Origin: Sorex araneus
Taxonomy: Eukaryota; Chordata; Mammalia; Eulipotyphla; Soricidae
Length of the DNA: 64,000 nucleotides
Assembly: GCF_027595985.1 (NCBI RefSeq)
Contig: NC_073305.1
Span: forward strand, 111,313,535 to 111,377,534
Reading direction: 5' to 3'
Under the pieces are notes generated by a model. The model was not told the DNA's origin. It worked only from the letters and a program-made list of their open reading frames with translations, and ran no database searches. Both the position numbers and the translations under genes were made by a program. How positions within the stretch are numbered: position 1 is the stretch's first letter; each line of letters starts with the position of its first letter. Shown here piece after piece: positions 10,535 to 21,230 of the stretch.

Positions 10535-10790
10535 AGAGTCTTAGCGACAGACCAGTGGATTCTCACTGAGCACAGGACATTGAGGGACCCGACAACATCA
10601 TGGGCCACTAGACCCTTGCACATCATAGGATATTGAGGGACAGACCAGTGGATGGATGACCTATGGGCAATGAGGGACAAGATCATGGAGGGGCAAATAA
10701 AAAGAATTCTGTACACAGGACATTGAGGACCTAGATGAGCAAGGAACCAATGTGAGGTCTGAACACAGGACATCAGAGAACTCAAAATCA
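10535..10790 (+). repeat. degenerate tandem repeat (ACAGGACATTGAGGGAC-like)
   Basis: Irregularly spaced copies of CACAGGACATTGAGG(GAC), CATAGGATATTGAGGGAC, GGGCAATGAGGGAC and ACACAGGACATCAGAG, with GACAGACCAGTGGAT occurring twice (about 10547 and 10638). It looks like a decayed minisatellite or an LTR-internal repeat. Confidence 0.65.
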
Positions 10791-10799
10791 TCTTTATAA

Positions 10800-11280
10800 C
10801 ACATTAAATAAATCACTGTAACTTCGTAAAGACTTGCAGCTTTGTGTGCTAATTAATTCCAGAGACAGTATTCAAGGACCCACAATGAGGAGCTAAGCCA
10901 GCTTTGAGGGAACATCTCAAGCATTGGTGAAAAACTGGGAGTTTGCTAAAGTTAGTGAATGGTTTTATAGAATGGAACACAGTTTTTCACCTTCTCTCCT
11001 TGGTTGGCCATTCTTTACATTTGTTGAAGCCTTCCAGAATTTTCCCGTGCCCCACCCCTCTTCTACATCCTTCTAGCTTGCCTTTCCCTGGGTCTTTTCC
11101 CTCGCCACTCCTCTCTCTCACTGAAGCTGGTCTGTAGGGCCTGAAGCAAACACCACGAGCCAGACCCCTTGACAGTATCTCTCAAGGAAATCAGAGACCA
11201 TTGCATCTTCTCTGTGTTCCACAAAGAAAACTCATCATGTCCTAGAACTTAGGTAATAGGAATTATTCATAAATAAATTT
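10800..11280. other. no gene seen
   Basis: Apparently single-copy, with a pyrimidine-rich stretch at 11035-11120 but no convincing downstream splice acceptor. Confidence 0.4.
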
Positions 11281-11284
11281 TTTT

Positions 11285-11855
11285 CAATGAGTTTGTGTGT
11301 GTGTGGTTTAATAATATGAGTTCTTTTAGGTCTATGAATGTGTTTGGCTTGAAATCAGAGCCCTTAAGTAGAGCACCCTCCAGAAAGAGAGGGACAGACA
11401 TAGGACTGCACTCATTTGTAGGGTATAGAATAACATCACATGAGGCTGACACCCAGGGACAGTAGATACAAGGGCTAGAGGGATTGCCCCATAGCTGAAA
11501 GACTGCCTCATGAGTGGATGGGAGAGGGCAGATGGAATAGAGAAGGGATCACTAAGAAAATAAGGGCTGGAGGAACCAGTTGGGATGGGAGATGCATGCC
11601 CAAAGTAGATAATGGACCAAACATGATGACCTCTCAGTGTCTGTGTTGCAAGCCATAATGCCCAAAAGTAGAGAGCATAGGGAATATTGTCTGCTTTAGA
11701 GGCAGGGGGAGGGTGGGAAAGGGGAGTATACCCGGGATATTGATGGTGGGGAATGTGCACTGGTGGGGGGATAGGTGTTTGATCATTGTGAGATTGTAAT
11801 TCAAATATGAAAGCTTGTAACTATCTCGCGGTGATTCAATAAAATTTTTTTAAAA
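11285..11855 (+). mobile_element. LINE-1 3' end, sense
   Basis: Contains AGAAAGAGAGGGACAGACAT, GCACTCATTTGTAGG, GAGATGCATGCCCAAAG and CACTGGTGGGGGGATAGG, then GGTGATTCAATAAAATTT and an A-run. The 142-residue minus frame across it is L1 3' UTR, not a gene. Confidence 0.88.
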
Positions 11856-12116
11856 GCCCCTCAACGACAAAATCTGGATATGCTATTGTCACAAGTATGA
11901 CATAGGATTGGTGTTGAAATATTATAGGACTAAAACTCAATTATCAATAACTTTGTAAATCACAGTTCTTTAATTAGGAAAAAAAAAAGGATGATGAGAG
12001 AGAGTGACCATGAAGCAGGCAGGTAGGTTGGGGAAGCCCGACCCTCCCCTTCCCCCATGATGGCAATGAAATTTATGGGAAGGAAAGTTCTAAGACTGAC
12101 ACACCTTGTGGATGGA

Positions 12117-12140
12117 TCATCGTCATCATGATCATCGTCG

Positions 12141-12199
<59 letters not shown>
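12117..12199. repeat. (CAT)n microsatellite, SINE tail
   Basis: About 25 ATC/CAT units with two CGT interruptions at the left. In the element's sense it reads GGGATGATGATG, extending the GGGATGA end of the RTE-type tail. The poly-Asp frame it creates on the minus strand is an artefact. Confidence 0.95.
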
Positions 12200-12200
<1 letters not shown>

Positions 12201-12446
12201 CGTTGATTGTCGAATTTCTCGAGCAGTCTCAGTAACGTCTCCATTCGTCCTAGCCCTGAGATTTTAAAAGTTTCTATTTACTCGTCCTTTCCAATGGTGC
12301 CACATTAGAGGCTCTCTCAGGGTCAAAGGAATGAAACCCATCTTTGTTACTGGTTTTGGCATATGAATACGCCATGGGGAGTTTCCATGTGGGCAGGAAA
12401 TTCTCGGTAGCTTGCCAGGTTCTCCCAGAGGGAGAACTAGGCTAAA
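12200..12446 (-). mobile_element. RTE-tailed SINE, variant body
   Basis: Antisense element related to 25388-25634. On the plus strand: TTCTCGAGCAGTCTCAGTAACG at the 3' end, then TCCTAGCCCTGAGAT, GTTACTGGTTTTGGCATATG and the GGCAGGAAATTCTCGGTAGC body. Both carry an extra ~80-bp insert (CTCAGGGTCAAAGGAATGA-like) absent from ordinary RTE-tailed SINEs, so this is a distinct subfamily. Confidence 0.78.
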
Positions 12447-12469
12447 AGATGTCTGCACACTTCTGGGAG

Positions 12470-12850
12470 CTTGGTTTTATAGTCTCTGGATGTTGGCCGT
12501 TGGTGGGGAATCTGGGCAAAAGAGGCCCAATCTTGATCCGAGCAGGCTTGGATGTCTCAGCCTTAGGGTCCCACACACCTGGGTTCCTCTGCCAGTTCCT
12601 TCATGTGTAAGGCTTGTCCGAACATGTGGAGAGGGGCCTTGAGCATGGCTGTGGCTGGGCTCTGGAGGTCTTTGGCTGCAGGAGCTCTGCTTGGGGCAGA
12701 GAGGGAAACTGAAACCCAGGCCCTCTGAGGGGCCCTGGAGAAGACAGCCAGGTACGGGGCAAGAGATGGATACAGAAAGCAAAACCTGATAAGTCCTTCT
12801 CCAGCAACAAACCCTGAGGAGATTGGACCCCACCCTACACAAAGGGCATG
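12470..12850 (-). repeat. module related to composite retroposon II
   Basis: TCTCTGGATGTTGGCCGTT resembles 34970-34985, and GTGGAGAGGGGCCTTGAGCA resembles 33992-34011. It therefore shares the GC-rich upstream module of the element at 33497-34436. Frames on the minus strands of the two copies share a PPEP...HAQG pattern, which reflects the shared repeat rather than a protein. Confidence 0.55.
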
Positions 12851-12884
12851 AAGGAAATTACTGGAGAACCCTCAGTTCCTTCCT

Positions 12885-13560
12885 CTAATCTGATTAACCC
12901 TTAGCTAGCCCAGACCAGAGAAGACTGGACCCACCTCTAAGAGAAAATCCAGTAGGAACAAAGATCAAGAAAAGGAGTTTCAAAGAAGACCACTCCCAAC
13001 TCTACCCACTTAGCAACAACCCAAGCAATGGACTCTTATCTAGGTAGAAGCCCCACATTGGGGCAGCTTGGGAAAAAATTTATAAAAGCCACCTTGTACA
13101 AAGGAAGGGTGCACACATGCTGCCTGAGTCCATGTGCTACTTGCGCCAATGTGGCCGAGCACATGTGGCGCCCGAGCACATGTGTCACTCGCATCTCCCC
13201 TCTTGAGATGTATATTTTCATGTTTTCATGTCTAATGCTGGGATGTGTATAGGGGCTCTCTCCGCCCTTGGAGAAGCCCAGTTCTCTTTTGAGCAGGTTA
13301 CTCTCCACTCTCTCCCACTTTCTCTTCTTCCTCCTCTTCAAAACCTCCAGATAAAATCTGTTTCACTTCACTGCTCGTCTACTCCTGAAATTCTTTTCTG
13401 CAAGGCAAGACAAGAACCCAGTAACCGTGAGTCCCAGGTGGCAGCCGAGGATAGGGAGAAAGTGACCATCTTTCTCCTCCCCACTTCACATAAGCCACCC
13501 GTGGGGCCCACTGACATCAAAAGTGCTGGTGTTACAGACTCAGTTTCCTTCTCTTCTCCC
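12885..13560 (+). mobile_element. solo-LTR-like element, family A copy 2
   Basis: Best-preserved copy. TATAAAAG lies at 13081-13088, and the inferred transcription start near 13109 is supported by the retrocopy at 50610-50876. Then come the CACATGTG-rich R segment, a CT-rich stretch and the polyadenylation region (CCAGATAAAATCTGTTTCAC; its AATAAA is mutated to GATAAA). A downstream U5-like part follows. No internal viral genes are present. Limits are approximate and no TSD was found. Confidence 0.72.
13081..13088 (+). promoter_or_regulatory. TATA box of family-A LTR
   Basis: TATAAAAG lies 28 bp upstream of the position where the poly-A-tailed retrocopy at 50610 begins. This spacing is typical of RNA polymerase II initiation. 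Confidence 0.65.
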
Positions 13561-13950
13561 AGTGTAATTCTCTTTAACCTTAGCTTGCAAGATGAAGTTC
13601 TAATTCTAAGTATTTGATTTCAGTTTTGAAATGTTGGCATCAGTTTCTTCCTCCTTCCATCCCATAATAGTAGTTTCTATTTTGAAAGTTGCTCATTTAA
13701 ATTAAATTGATCATATTTGATGAAACACTTTGTGCATGAAGAGGGAGAGAATGAGGGTTTCTGCATATTTCCACTCCATTCTGAAATCAGTAGTATTCCA
13801 CACTGAAATACAATTCATCAAAAAAAAAATCCATAGGATCACTTTGTCAGCACTCATATTGAGCCCTTTTAATATTCTCCCTTAAATTTGACTTTATCCA
13901 GAGTAAAGTTCTCTTATTATTGCTTTACAGATGTGTTGAGACACTATTAT
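13561..13950. other. no gene seen
   Basis: AT-rich spacer. A pyrimidine run near 13640 has no supported exon after it. Confidence 0.4.
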
Positions 13951-13954
13951 ATGT

Positions 13955-14336
13955 TTTAGACAGTATGGACTACTTGGTTATAAAAAGACAAAATCATGCA
14001 ATTTGCCAATATGTGGATGGAAATGGAGAGTATCATGCTGCATTAAATCAGACAGGAGAGGAACAGTTACAAAATGATCTCTCTCATATGTGGGACTTAA
14101 AGGAAGGGAAAAACAAATGAACAAAGGCAACTGAAACTGAGAACTGGTCTAAAGAAATTAGCTTACCAAGCAGGGGTGGAGGGTGGAGGTGGTGATGTGA
14201 GTGATAGAAGGAGTGGAACCCTAAGAGGTTGGTGGAAGGAAGTGGACACTCTAATAAAAGGTGTGAGATATGAATATTATATGCATTAGACTCCATTGTA
14301 AATCATGGTGCGTCGAATAAAATTAAATGTTTTTTA
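13955..14336 (+). mobile_element. old LINE-1 3' fragment
   Basis: Sense L1: AAAATCATGCAATTTGCC, GAGTATCATGCTGCATTAA and TCTCTCTCATATGTGGGAC, a GGTGGAGG-rich 3' UTR, then GTCGAATAAAATTAAATG. This is the standard end of ORF2 plus the 3' UTR. Confidence 0.82.
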
Positions 14337-14384
14337 AATTTTATTTATTATATATATTTTTTACACCTGTCCTCTCCTTTATCG

Positions 14385-14554
14385 CTTTTTTTTTCTTTCT
14401 GGGTCACTCCTGTCAATGCACAGGGGTTACTCCTAGCTCATGCACTCAGGAATTGCATCTGGCGATGCTCAGGGGACCATATGGGATGCTGGGAATCGAA
14501 TCTGGGCTGGCCATGTGCAACGCAAACACCCTACCCTCTGATTGCTCCAGCCCC
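14385..14554 (-). mobile_element. SINE, A-tailed
   Basis: Antisense copy with T-run, GGGTCACTCCTGTCAATGCAC and head at GATTGCTCCAGCCCC. The next L1 inserted at its 5' boundary, duplicating CCAGCCCC-TAATTCTT, so this SINE predates that L1. Confidence 0.9.
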
Positions 14555-14562
14555 TAATTCTT

Positions 14563-15141
14563 TTTTTTTAATTTAATTTTTTTATTATTGTTATTTTTAT
14601 TTAGTGAGTCACAGTGAGGTTACGGTTACAGATTCATACATTTTGTGATTGTTTTTACCTCATGCAGTGTTTGGGAGCCCATCCCTCCACCAATGTCCAT
14701 TATCCACCACCAATGAACCCAGTTTCCCTCCCACCCCCCAGTCCCATCCCCCCAACCCCACCCTGCCTCTGTGGCAGGGCATTCCAATTTGTTCTCTCTC
14801 TCTCCTTTTGGGTATTGTGGTCTGCAATAGGGGTATTGAGTGGCCATCATGTTCGGTCACTAGTCCACTTTCAGCACTCATTTCCCTTACCACGAGGGAT
14901 CTCCACTCACATTTTATTTGGTGTTTTCTTCTCCATTTGGTATGACTTTCCCCCAGCGTGTGAGGCCAAGTTCCAAGCTATGGATTCATCCTCCTGGTAT
15001 TATATACTACTATTCTTGGGTATTAGTCTCTTACTCTGTTATTTTATATTCCACAGATGAGTGCAATCTTTCTATGTCTGTCCCTCTCTTTCTGGCTCAT
15101 TTCACTTAGCATGATACTTTCCATGTTGATCCACTTATATT
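14563..15141 (-). mobile_element. young LINE-1 3' end with TSD
   Basis: Antisense L1 3' region (TGAGTCACAGTGAGG..., CCCACCCCCCAGTCCC..., CTTTCTGGCTCATTTCAC). It is flanked by a 16-bp TSD, CCAGCCCCTAATTCTT at 14547-14562 and CCAGCCCCCAATTCTT at 15142-15157, with one mismatch. The left TSD copy includes the edge of the SINE at 14385-14554. Confidence 0.92.
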
Positions 15142-15157
15142 CCAGCCCCCAATTCTT

Positions 15158-15461
15158 AATTTTAAAGAAAACATTTTCCATTCTTCATTAATGATTATGA
15201 TATTAGTCATGGGTTTGCAATATATGGTTTTTATTATGCTGAGATATGTTCCTTCTGACCCCATTTTATTGATTTTTTTATCATAAATGTAACTAAATCC
15301 TATCAGATACTTTCTTTGCATAAATTAATATTGTCACATGATTCTATTTTCCCTTTTATGAATATAGCGTCCTGCATTGGTTTGTTTGCATATGTTTAGC
15401 AATCCATGTGTGGTTGGGATAAACACCACTTGATTTGGTCATGATATTTGATCCTTTAGAT
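15158..15461 (-). mobile_element. old LINE-1 ORF2, part 1 (split by RTE insertion)
   Basis: Antisense to 5297-5600 of the plus-strand L1. Shared landmarks are TTTAGCAATCC, GGATAAACACCAC and GTCATGATATTTGATCCTTTAGAT. The L1 breaks at 15461 and resumes at 19627. Confidence 0.82.
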
Positions 15462-18235
15462 GAATTGCATTCGATATGCCAAAGAGTACCAACAATGGCC
15501 CTCAATGGCCTGACACTGAAAGAGCCCCCAATACAGCAGTGTTAAGAAGGATGAGCAATGAGATGCTGATAAAATCTCAGGGATGAACTAGAATGCCAAA
15601 ACTAAGAAGGACTAAAATTACTGTCTGTACTTTCAATGCATGTATGCTGGCATCGAAAGCATCCATCGAGGACCTGAAGGTGCAAGCGCAGAAGATCAAG
15701 TATGACATCATTGGTCTGACTGAAACAAGAAGGCATTGATCACATCACGCCATTTTTGACACTGGAGAAGAACTGTTCCTAGGATCATGCAACAACAGAC
15801 TCGTCAATGGCATCAGTGTCCTTGTCAACACGAACTTGGCTATGAGCATTGATTCATTAGAATGCCTATAAACCCAAACTGGACCATTACGCTTGAATAC
15901 ATGTGGCTCACTGCCGGCAGTTTCTATCTTCATTGTCTACGCACCAACATCCAACTACGATGAAGAAGAAATTGAGAAGTTCAACATGGAGCTGGATAAG
16001 TTCTATAAAGAAGCCCACACCTTCTACAAGATCATTGTTGGTGATTTTAATGCCAACATAAGACCAAGAAGGTCACCCAAAGAACTCCACATTGGGAGTT
16101 CTAGATGGAACGAACAGGATGAGAGACTGAGTTCATCATGTCAACCAAGACCATCCATGGTAACTCACAGTTCCAGAAGGCCGAATCTAAATGTTGAATA
16201 TGGGAGTCTCCTGGTGGACAGTTCCAAAACAAAATTGACCACGTCATATTCAATTGATGGTTTTGCCTGACCAATGTCGCTGTTGTCCCCAAATTTCAAA
16301 CAGGATTGGACCACCGTGTCCTCCGTGCAAAATTCTACTTCACAGAGAGGCGAGAAAGGTCGGCAAAGTTTAAGTTTAAGAAGAGAACTCTCAGAATGAC
16401 CAACAACTGGGAGCTCTTTGGCACTATTGTGGCAATGTGGGAAGATGCCCTCATTGACAACATAGACGAGGAATACAATTGACTGGTTCAGCACCTCCAT
16501 GACTGTGCGAAGAAAGCAGAGAGTGGAAAAGTCACAAACAGATGCCTGTCTTCGGAAACTCTTGAGCTCATTCGCCAAAGTGGTTTGGCACAAGCCTCAA
16601 TCACAATCTTATGTCCAAGCACGCAAAGCTGTGTAGAGAAGTGATAAAGTAAGGCCTCAAAGAGAGGAGAGCAGCAGTGTTGGCTGATGCGACAGAAGCT
16701 GGGAAAAGTATTCACAACACTCACCTGTCCTTTGCCAACTACAAGATCAAGATGACTGCCCTCCGACGTCCTGATGGATCTATCACATCTTCCAGAAGGG
16801 CAACAGAGAGGATTATTCACGACTTCTACTTGGATCTCTTTGACAGCTATCTGCCCACATACCAAATTCTGCAAGATGGATATGTCATTCCCAACGCCTT
16901 CCCTTCTGAAATCCGACATGCCATTTCATCAGTAAAGATGTGTATAGCACCTGGTCCAGACACGGTCAGACCCGAACACCTGAAGAATGTGCCGCCAATA
17001 CTCATCAATACACAGGCTTGGTTCTTCACACGCTACATGTCCGTATGCAAGGTTCCGTTCCAACAGAAAACCAGCAGGACAGTTCTGCTGTACAAGAAAG
17101 GAGACATCCATGATATCGGCAACTATCGACCAATATCCCTGTTGTCCATCGTCTACAAGTTGTTCACTTGATTCATCTGAATAGAATAGGCAGAACACTA
17201 GATGAAGGACAACCATGCGAGCAAGCCAGGTTCCACAAAGGATTCAGCACGATCAACCATATCCACACGGTGACCAAGCTCATTGAAGTTTCACAAGAGT
17301 TCAAGATGCCGCTCTGTCTAACGTTCATCGATTTAAAGAAGGCCTTTGATTCTGTTGAGACTGAAGCATTCATCGAATTCCTAGCCAAACAGGGCATTCA
17401 AACTCAGTATATCAAGATCCTCTGTGAACTGTATTTGGAATTCACTGCTATGATCTCACCATTCTACAAGGAAGTGATCATTGATGTAAAGAGAGGGGTC
17501 TGGCAGGGTGATTCCATTTCACTGAAACTCTTCAGTGCCACCCTCGAGAACATCATGTGACAGCTAGAATGGGAAGGAATGGGAGTGAAAATGGACGGTC
17601 AGCAACTACACCACCTCCACTTTGCTGATGACATCATTCTAATAACACCAAACATTAGCCAAAAGGCACAAATGCTGGCTGACTTCAACGGCTAATGTGG
17701 AAAGGTTGGACTGCATCTGAATCTCACCCAAACAATGTTTATGAAAAATGAACTAGTCTCTGATGTTCCATTTTCTCTCAATGGAATGAACATCTCCAAA
17801 TGCAGCAGCTATGTGTACCTGGGTCAAGAACTTAATATAAAGAATAACTTGGCACCAGAACCGCGCAGGAGGAAGAGAGCAGCGTGGAATGCCTTCGAGA
17901 GTGTCGAAGAAGTGGTTAAGAGGACAAAGAACCTTCAGCTCTGGGCACATCTTTTCGACTCCACCGTTCTTCCTGCACTAACATACGCCTCAGAGATCTG
18001 GGCCCTGCGAAGACAGGATGAGAACGCTATTCTGGTATCCCAAAGAGGAATCAAAAGAGCTATGCTTGAAGTCTCACATTTCACTCAAGTGAGAGAAGGA
18101 ATCCGGAGTTCTGACCTCTGTTAATGATCAAGAATCAGGGATGCTGTCTTGTTTGCGAAGGTGTCAAAAATCAGATTGGCCGGACACATGATGCGATTTT
18201 AGAGATGACCACTGAACTAGATCTGTTACTGACAG

Positions 18236-19406
18236 TGTAGGATGACATTACTTTGTCCTCTCCCCCCTTGCCACGAGTAGCTTGTCCCAGTTTTTCCCGG
18301 AGTTTAGGCTTACCCCAATCTCACCCATCAAGGTGTTCCCAAATCTCTCCTATCCCTTTGTTTAGCTATAATCACTTCTCTATGCTCTCTTCCCCAAAAA
18401 GAATTAATCAGCTTCTCCCCCTAACCTGACTCTGCTAATTTGTAAGGTCAGACCTTCCTAGGATACTGAACTTATATTATAAGTTAATATTGCCTTTCTC
18501 CTCCCCTTATGCCTTTTGAATAATTTACTTTAAAGCAATGTCCTTTTTGTATAGACACAAGAAGACAATATTATGCTTTTGTAACTTGGGACTTAATTGG
18601 TTTCGAATATTATTCATTCCCGGGCATCTGCTTTCTCCACTTAAGCCTCAGTTGCCCTTAGTTCCTAGCACCCCCAAAGCAGGGTCCCGACGAGGGATGG
18701 GACAGATCCAGGGCAAGCAGTGAATTATGTGCTACCCTGGCATCGAGATGGGCCTGGCCAAAGTGCCTAATTCTTAACTATAAGTTAAGAGCTTGATCAT
18801 AGACAAATGCTGTCATAATCCAAAAGTAATGACGAGACTGGGACCCTGCTAGGGATAGGAAAGACTGATCTGGCCTGAGAACTGTAGTCTGAGATCGAGA
18901 TGGCCCCAGGAGAGCAATTCTATAAGCTTTAATGCATCTCTTATTGTGTTCATATAAAATGATTAATATTATGAATTCTTATATGTTTGCTGGATGAGAA
19001 GAGGAGAAATACACTCATGGGACTCCGCCCTTGGGTGGATCCTCCTGCTGAAAGAGAGTCAATCCTAGGAGAAGCATCCCCTGAGGGAAAGGAACCTTAC
19101 CCCTATTGATTGTGACCACACCTATGTGTACACCCCAACCCCCTCATGCTGGGGGGATTTAACTAGGCTGTAAGAGTGGGTTGGGGGCCCAGAGATCCAG
19201 AGAAAGATCCGGAGCCGGGAGAGAAGCAGAGAGAGATAATGAAATAAACGGATCGAGCAACCAGTTTGGCCTTCTTCCTTCCATCGCCTGCCCTTGACCA
19301 ACAGCACACACAGCGGTTCCAGAGCACCGAACGTGGGCAGTGAGACAGAGCCGCTCAGAGAGCCCGAGAGTACACACGCCCGTTCAGTGTGCTTTAGTTT
19401 TTTACA
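18236..19406 (+). mobile_element. solo LTR inserted in the RTE element
   Basis: 1171 bp beginning TGTAGG and ending TTTACA (TG...CA termini). It has a perfect 5-bp TSD, GACAG, at 18231-18235 and 19407-19411. Removing it rejoins the RTE coding frame across the junction (VTD before, RIPWDVKR after), which proves the boundaries. AATAAA at 19243-19248 suggests plus-strand polarity, with R/U5 to the right. No internal retroviral sequence remains, so it arose by LTR-LTR recombination. The ERV class is not identified; a 5-bp TSD does not decide it. Confidence 0.93.
19243..19248 (+). terminator. polyadenylation signal of the solo LTR
   Basis: AATAAA about 160 bp before the LTR end, the position expected for an R/U5 boundary signal. 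Confidence 0.55.
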
Positions 19407-19626
19407 GACAGGATTCCATGGGATGTCAAAAGACTGCATGGCTGCCCACCTTTGAGATGATCAGACTTCGTCAAAACCCTGAAGGAATGGTTTGAGGCTT
19501 TTCCTGTTCCTGGAGCGAGCAGATATCATTGAGCTACACTAGCATGCAACAGGGATGAATGGAGACGTTACTAGCACCCACTCGAACAAATTGAAGATCA
19601 ATGGGATGACAAGTGATACAAGTGAT

Positions 19627-20455
19627 TAATTGTTGATTTTAATTTTTTGGTATTTGTTGGTAAGTTTTTTCACTTGTGGTTGTAAGAAATATTGGACCAT
19701 AATTTTCTTGTTTATGTCTTCATTTGTCTTTGGTATTAGGGAGTGTTGGCTTTATAAAATGTAGAAAGTATTCTATCTGACTTGGGGGTTATGAGACAAG
19801 AACTGTTCATTTTATAACTTTAAGTGATATTTGACATATTATTGATTATTGTACTTATTCTATCTCTACCATTTTTTCTATCTTCCTATTTCAATTTTGA
19901 AGCTACCTGGTAGATGCTGCTGGAAAAAGACAGCATTTACAATTTTTCTTCTGCTGGGAGCATGTTTTTTTGCTTTTTGCTTCTTCTAGTTCTTTAATTT
20001 TCAAACATTTATGTCTTATTTGGAAATTCTAACCATGTGTTGACTTTCATTTACCTGCCTGTCACTTTTTCCCAAGTTATTTTTATTTTCAACCCTCAAA
20101 GAAATAAATTTGGTTTTATTTTGTTTAAATTACTATTTAGCATCTATTTTATTTGAAATCACTCCAATTTTTTATCCCCATTATTTTTTCCTTTGAGTTC
20201 TTTGTAAGTTTACTCCAGTTTATGTTTCATCTCCTTCCACGCTCATTTTTGTCCTGAGTTTCCTCACTAAACTCATACTTTCAAAGTCTTAGACTTTTGA
20301 AGTGTTAAACCATTTATCTCTTTGGTTCAATTTTTTTCTTTGTACCTTTTAAAAAATGAGATTTTAAAAACATCATTTTTACATATGGAAAATTTTTTCC
20401 ATTTTTGTTATTTTTATGATAAAGTCTTTAAAACTAGCAAAAGATAAAAACGCTC
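19627..20455 (-). mobile_element. old LINE-1 ORF2, part 2
   Basis: Reverse complement of 4745-5290. Landmarks include TAGATGCTGCTGGAAAAAGAC, CTTGGGGGTTATGAGACAAG and TTATGTCTTCATTTGTC. It continues the L1 interrupted at 15461 and is dead. The shared copy at 4745-5496 gives the uninterrupted sequence. Confidence 0.82.
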
Positions 20456-20471
20456 AGAAAAAGAAGTACTT

Positions 20472-20820
20472 CTTAAGAAATAATTTATTTGTGAATCACC
20501 ATGAGATACAGTTACAGACTTACAAACTTTCGTGCTTCCATTTCAGTCATACAATTGTCAAGTGCCCATCCCTCCACTAGTGCCCATTCTTCACCACCAG
20601 TGGTCCCAGCATCCCTCCCACCCACCCCCTATCTCACCCTTCCCCCACCCCACCCCACCTCTGTGGCAGGGCATTCTCTTTTGTTCTCCCTCTTTTTGGG
20701 TGTTGTGGTTTGCAGCAGAGGTATTAAGTGGCCATCATGTTTGATTTATAGTCTTCTTTCAGCCCACATCTCCCATCCCGAAAGGGCCTTTCTAGCACCC
20801 TTTATTTGGTGAGCTGCCTA
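20472..20820 (-). mobile_element. young LINE-1 3' end with TSD
   Basis: Antisense L1 3' UTR, flanked by the 14-bp TSD AAAAAGAAGTACTT at 20458-20471 and 20821-20834. It is inserted at or just past the edge of the old L1. Confidence 0.93.
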
Positions 20821-20941
20821 AAAAAGAAGTACTTTTACTGTAATAGAAACTAAGGCCACTTGCTATTAATTTGGTCAAACACAATTACTGAGAAATTAAT
20901 TTTGTATATTATGGGCAATGCCAGGCAAGTGACTTGCATAA

Positions 20942-20996
20942 GCTTAGGAGCCAGAAATTATCTGTATAATGATAGGAGCCAGAAATTATCCAACAA
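20942..20996 (+). repeat. 27-bp tandem duplication
   Basis: GGAGCCAGAAATTAT(C) occurs twice, about 30 bp apart (near 20947 and 20976), within otherwise single-copy DNA. Confidence 0.8.
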
Positions 20997-21104
20997 AGAG
21001 CTTTTAAACAATGTTTACTTTGCCAAGCATTTACAATTGCCACAAGATGCCTTTTCTCTATGCCACCTGAGATACCCTTGTGACTCACTTCCTGCTCTTT
21101 GTCG

Positions 21105-21165
21105 CACTGCAGCACTGTCATCCTGTGGCTCATTGATTTGCTTGAGGGGACACCAGTAACCTGCT
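21105..21165 (-). mobile_element. RTE-type 3' tail fragment
   Basis: CACTGTCATCCTGTGGCTCA and GATTTGCTTGAGGGGACACC match the antisense end shared by the RTE LINE and RTE-tailed SINEs. Only the last ~60 bp are present, so the parent (LINE or SINE) cannot be told. Confidence 0.75.
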
Positions 21166-21230
21166 CTTTGTAGTGCTCTCAAATAAGGTACAAGTGTATT
21201 GAATCGCTCTATCAGAAATCATGGTTGGAT

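Larger units (their letters stand above)
15600..19500 (+). pseudogene. RTE endonuclease/reverse transcriptase ORF, degenerate
   Basis: Remnant of the single RTE polyprotein that nicks DNA and primes reverse transcription at the target. Endonuclease fragments run from about 15620 to 16500. An intermediate region runs 16500-16680. Finger and palm reverse transcriptase motifs span 16900-17700, and the post-RT region continues to 18235 and resumes at 19412. Breaks include an early stop after 15733, frameshifts near 16070-16190, a stop at about 16480, a frame change near 17168, a TGA at 17558 and a TAA near 17694. The FADD active site survives, but the element cannot make the protein. Scattered stops indicate decay after insertion rather than one inactivating event. 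Confidence 0.85.
15462..19626 (+). mobile_element. RTE-clade LINE (RTE1_Sar-like), nested in L1 and interrupted by an LTR
   Basis: About 3.0 kb of RTE-type non-LTR retrotransposon once the 1171-bp LTR insert is subtracted. Translation in shifting frames gives an apurinic-like endonuclease (GLTETRR at 15709-15732; GDFNA at 16040-16054). A reverse transcriptase follows (NYRPISLLS at 17121-17147; FIDLKKAFDSV from 17324; catalytic FADD at 17631-17642), then a C-terminal YVYLGQ...DSTVLPALTYASE block. The domain order and wording fit the nematode-like RTE clade rather than BovB or L1. It ends without a poly-A tail. The 5' start is inferred from the L1 junction and could be truncated. Confidence 0.88.

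Noticed and set aside
11332..11760. 142-residue minus frame
   Set aside because: Antisense of the L1 3' UTR; the same peptide pattern recurs at other L1 ends.
11960..12244. Minus frame with a long poly-aspartate run
   Set aside because: It is the translation of the (CAT)n tail of a SINE.
15893..18124. Intact host gene with reverse transcriptase motifs
   Set aside because: The frames are pieces of one RTE polyprotein broken by stops and shifts, with the non-LTR element's boundaries in an L1.
18236..19406. Promoter and exon of a host gene
   Set aside because: TG...CA ends and the GACAG duplication show a solo LTR; the flanking RTE frame joins across it.
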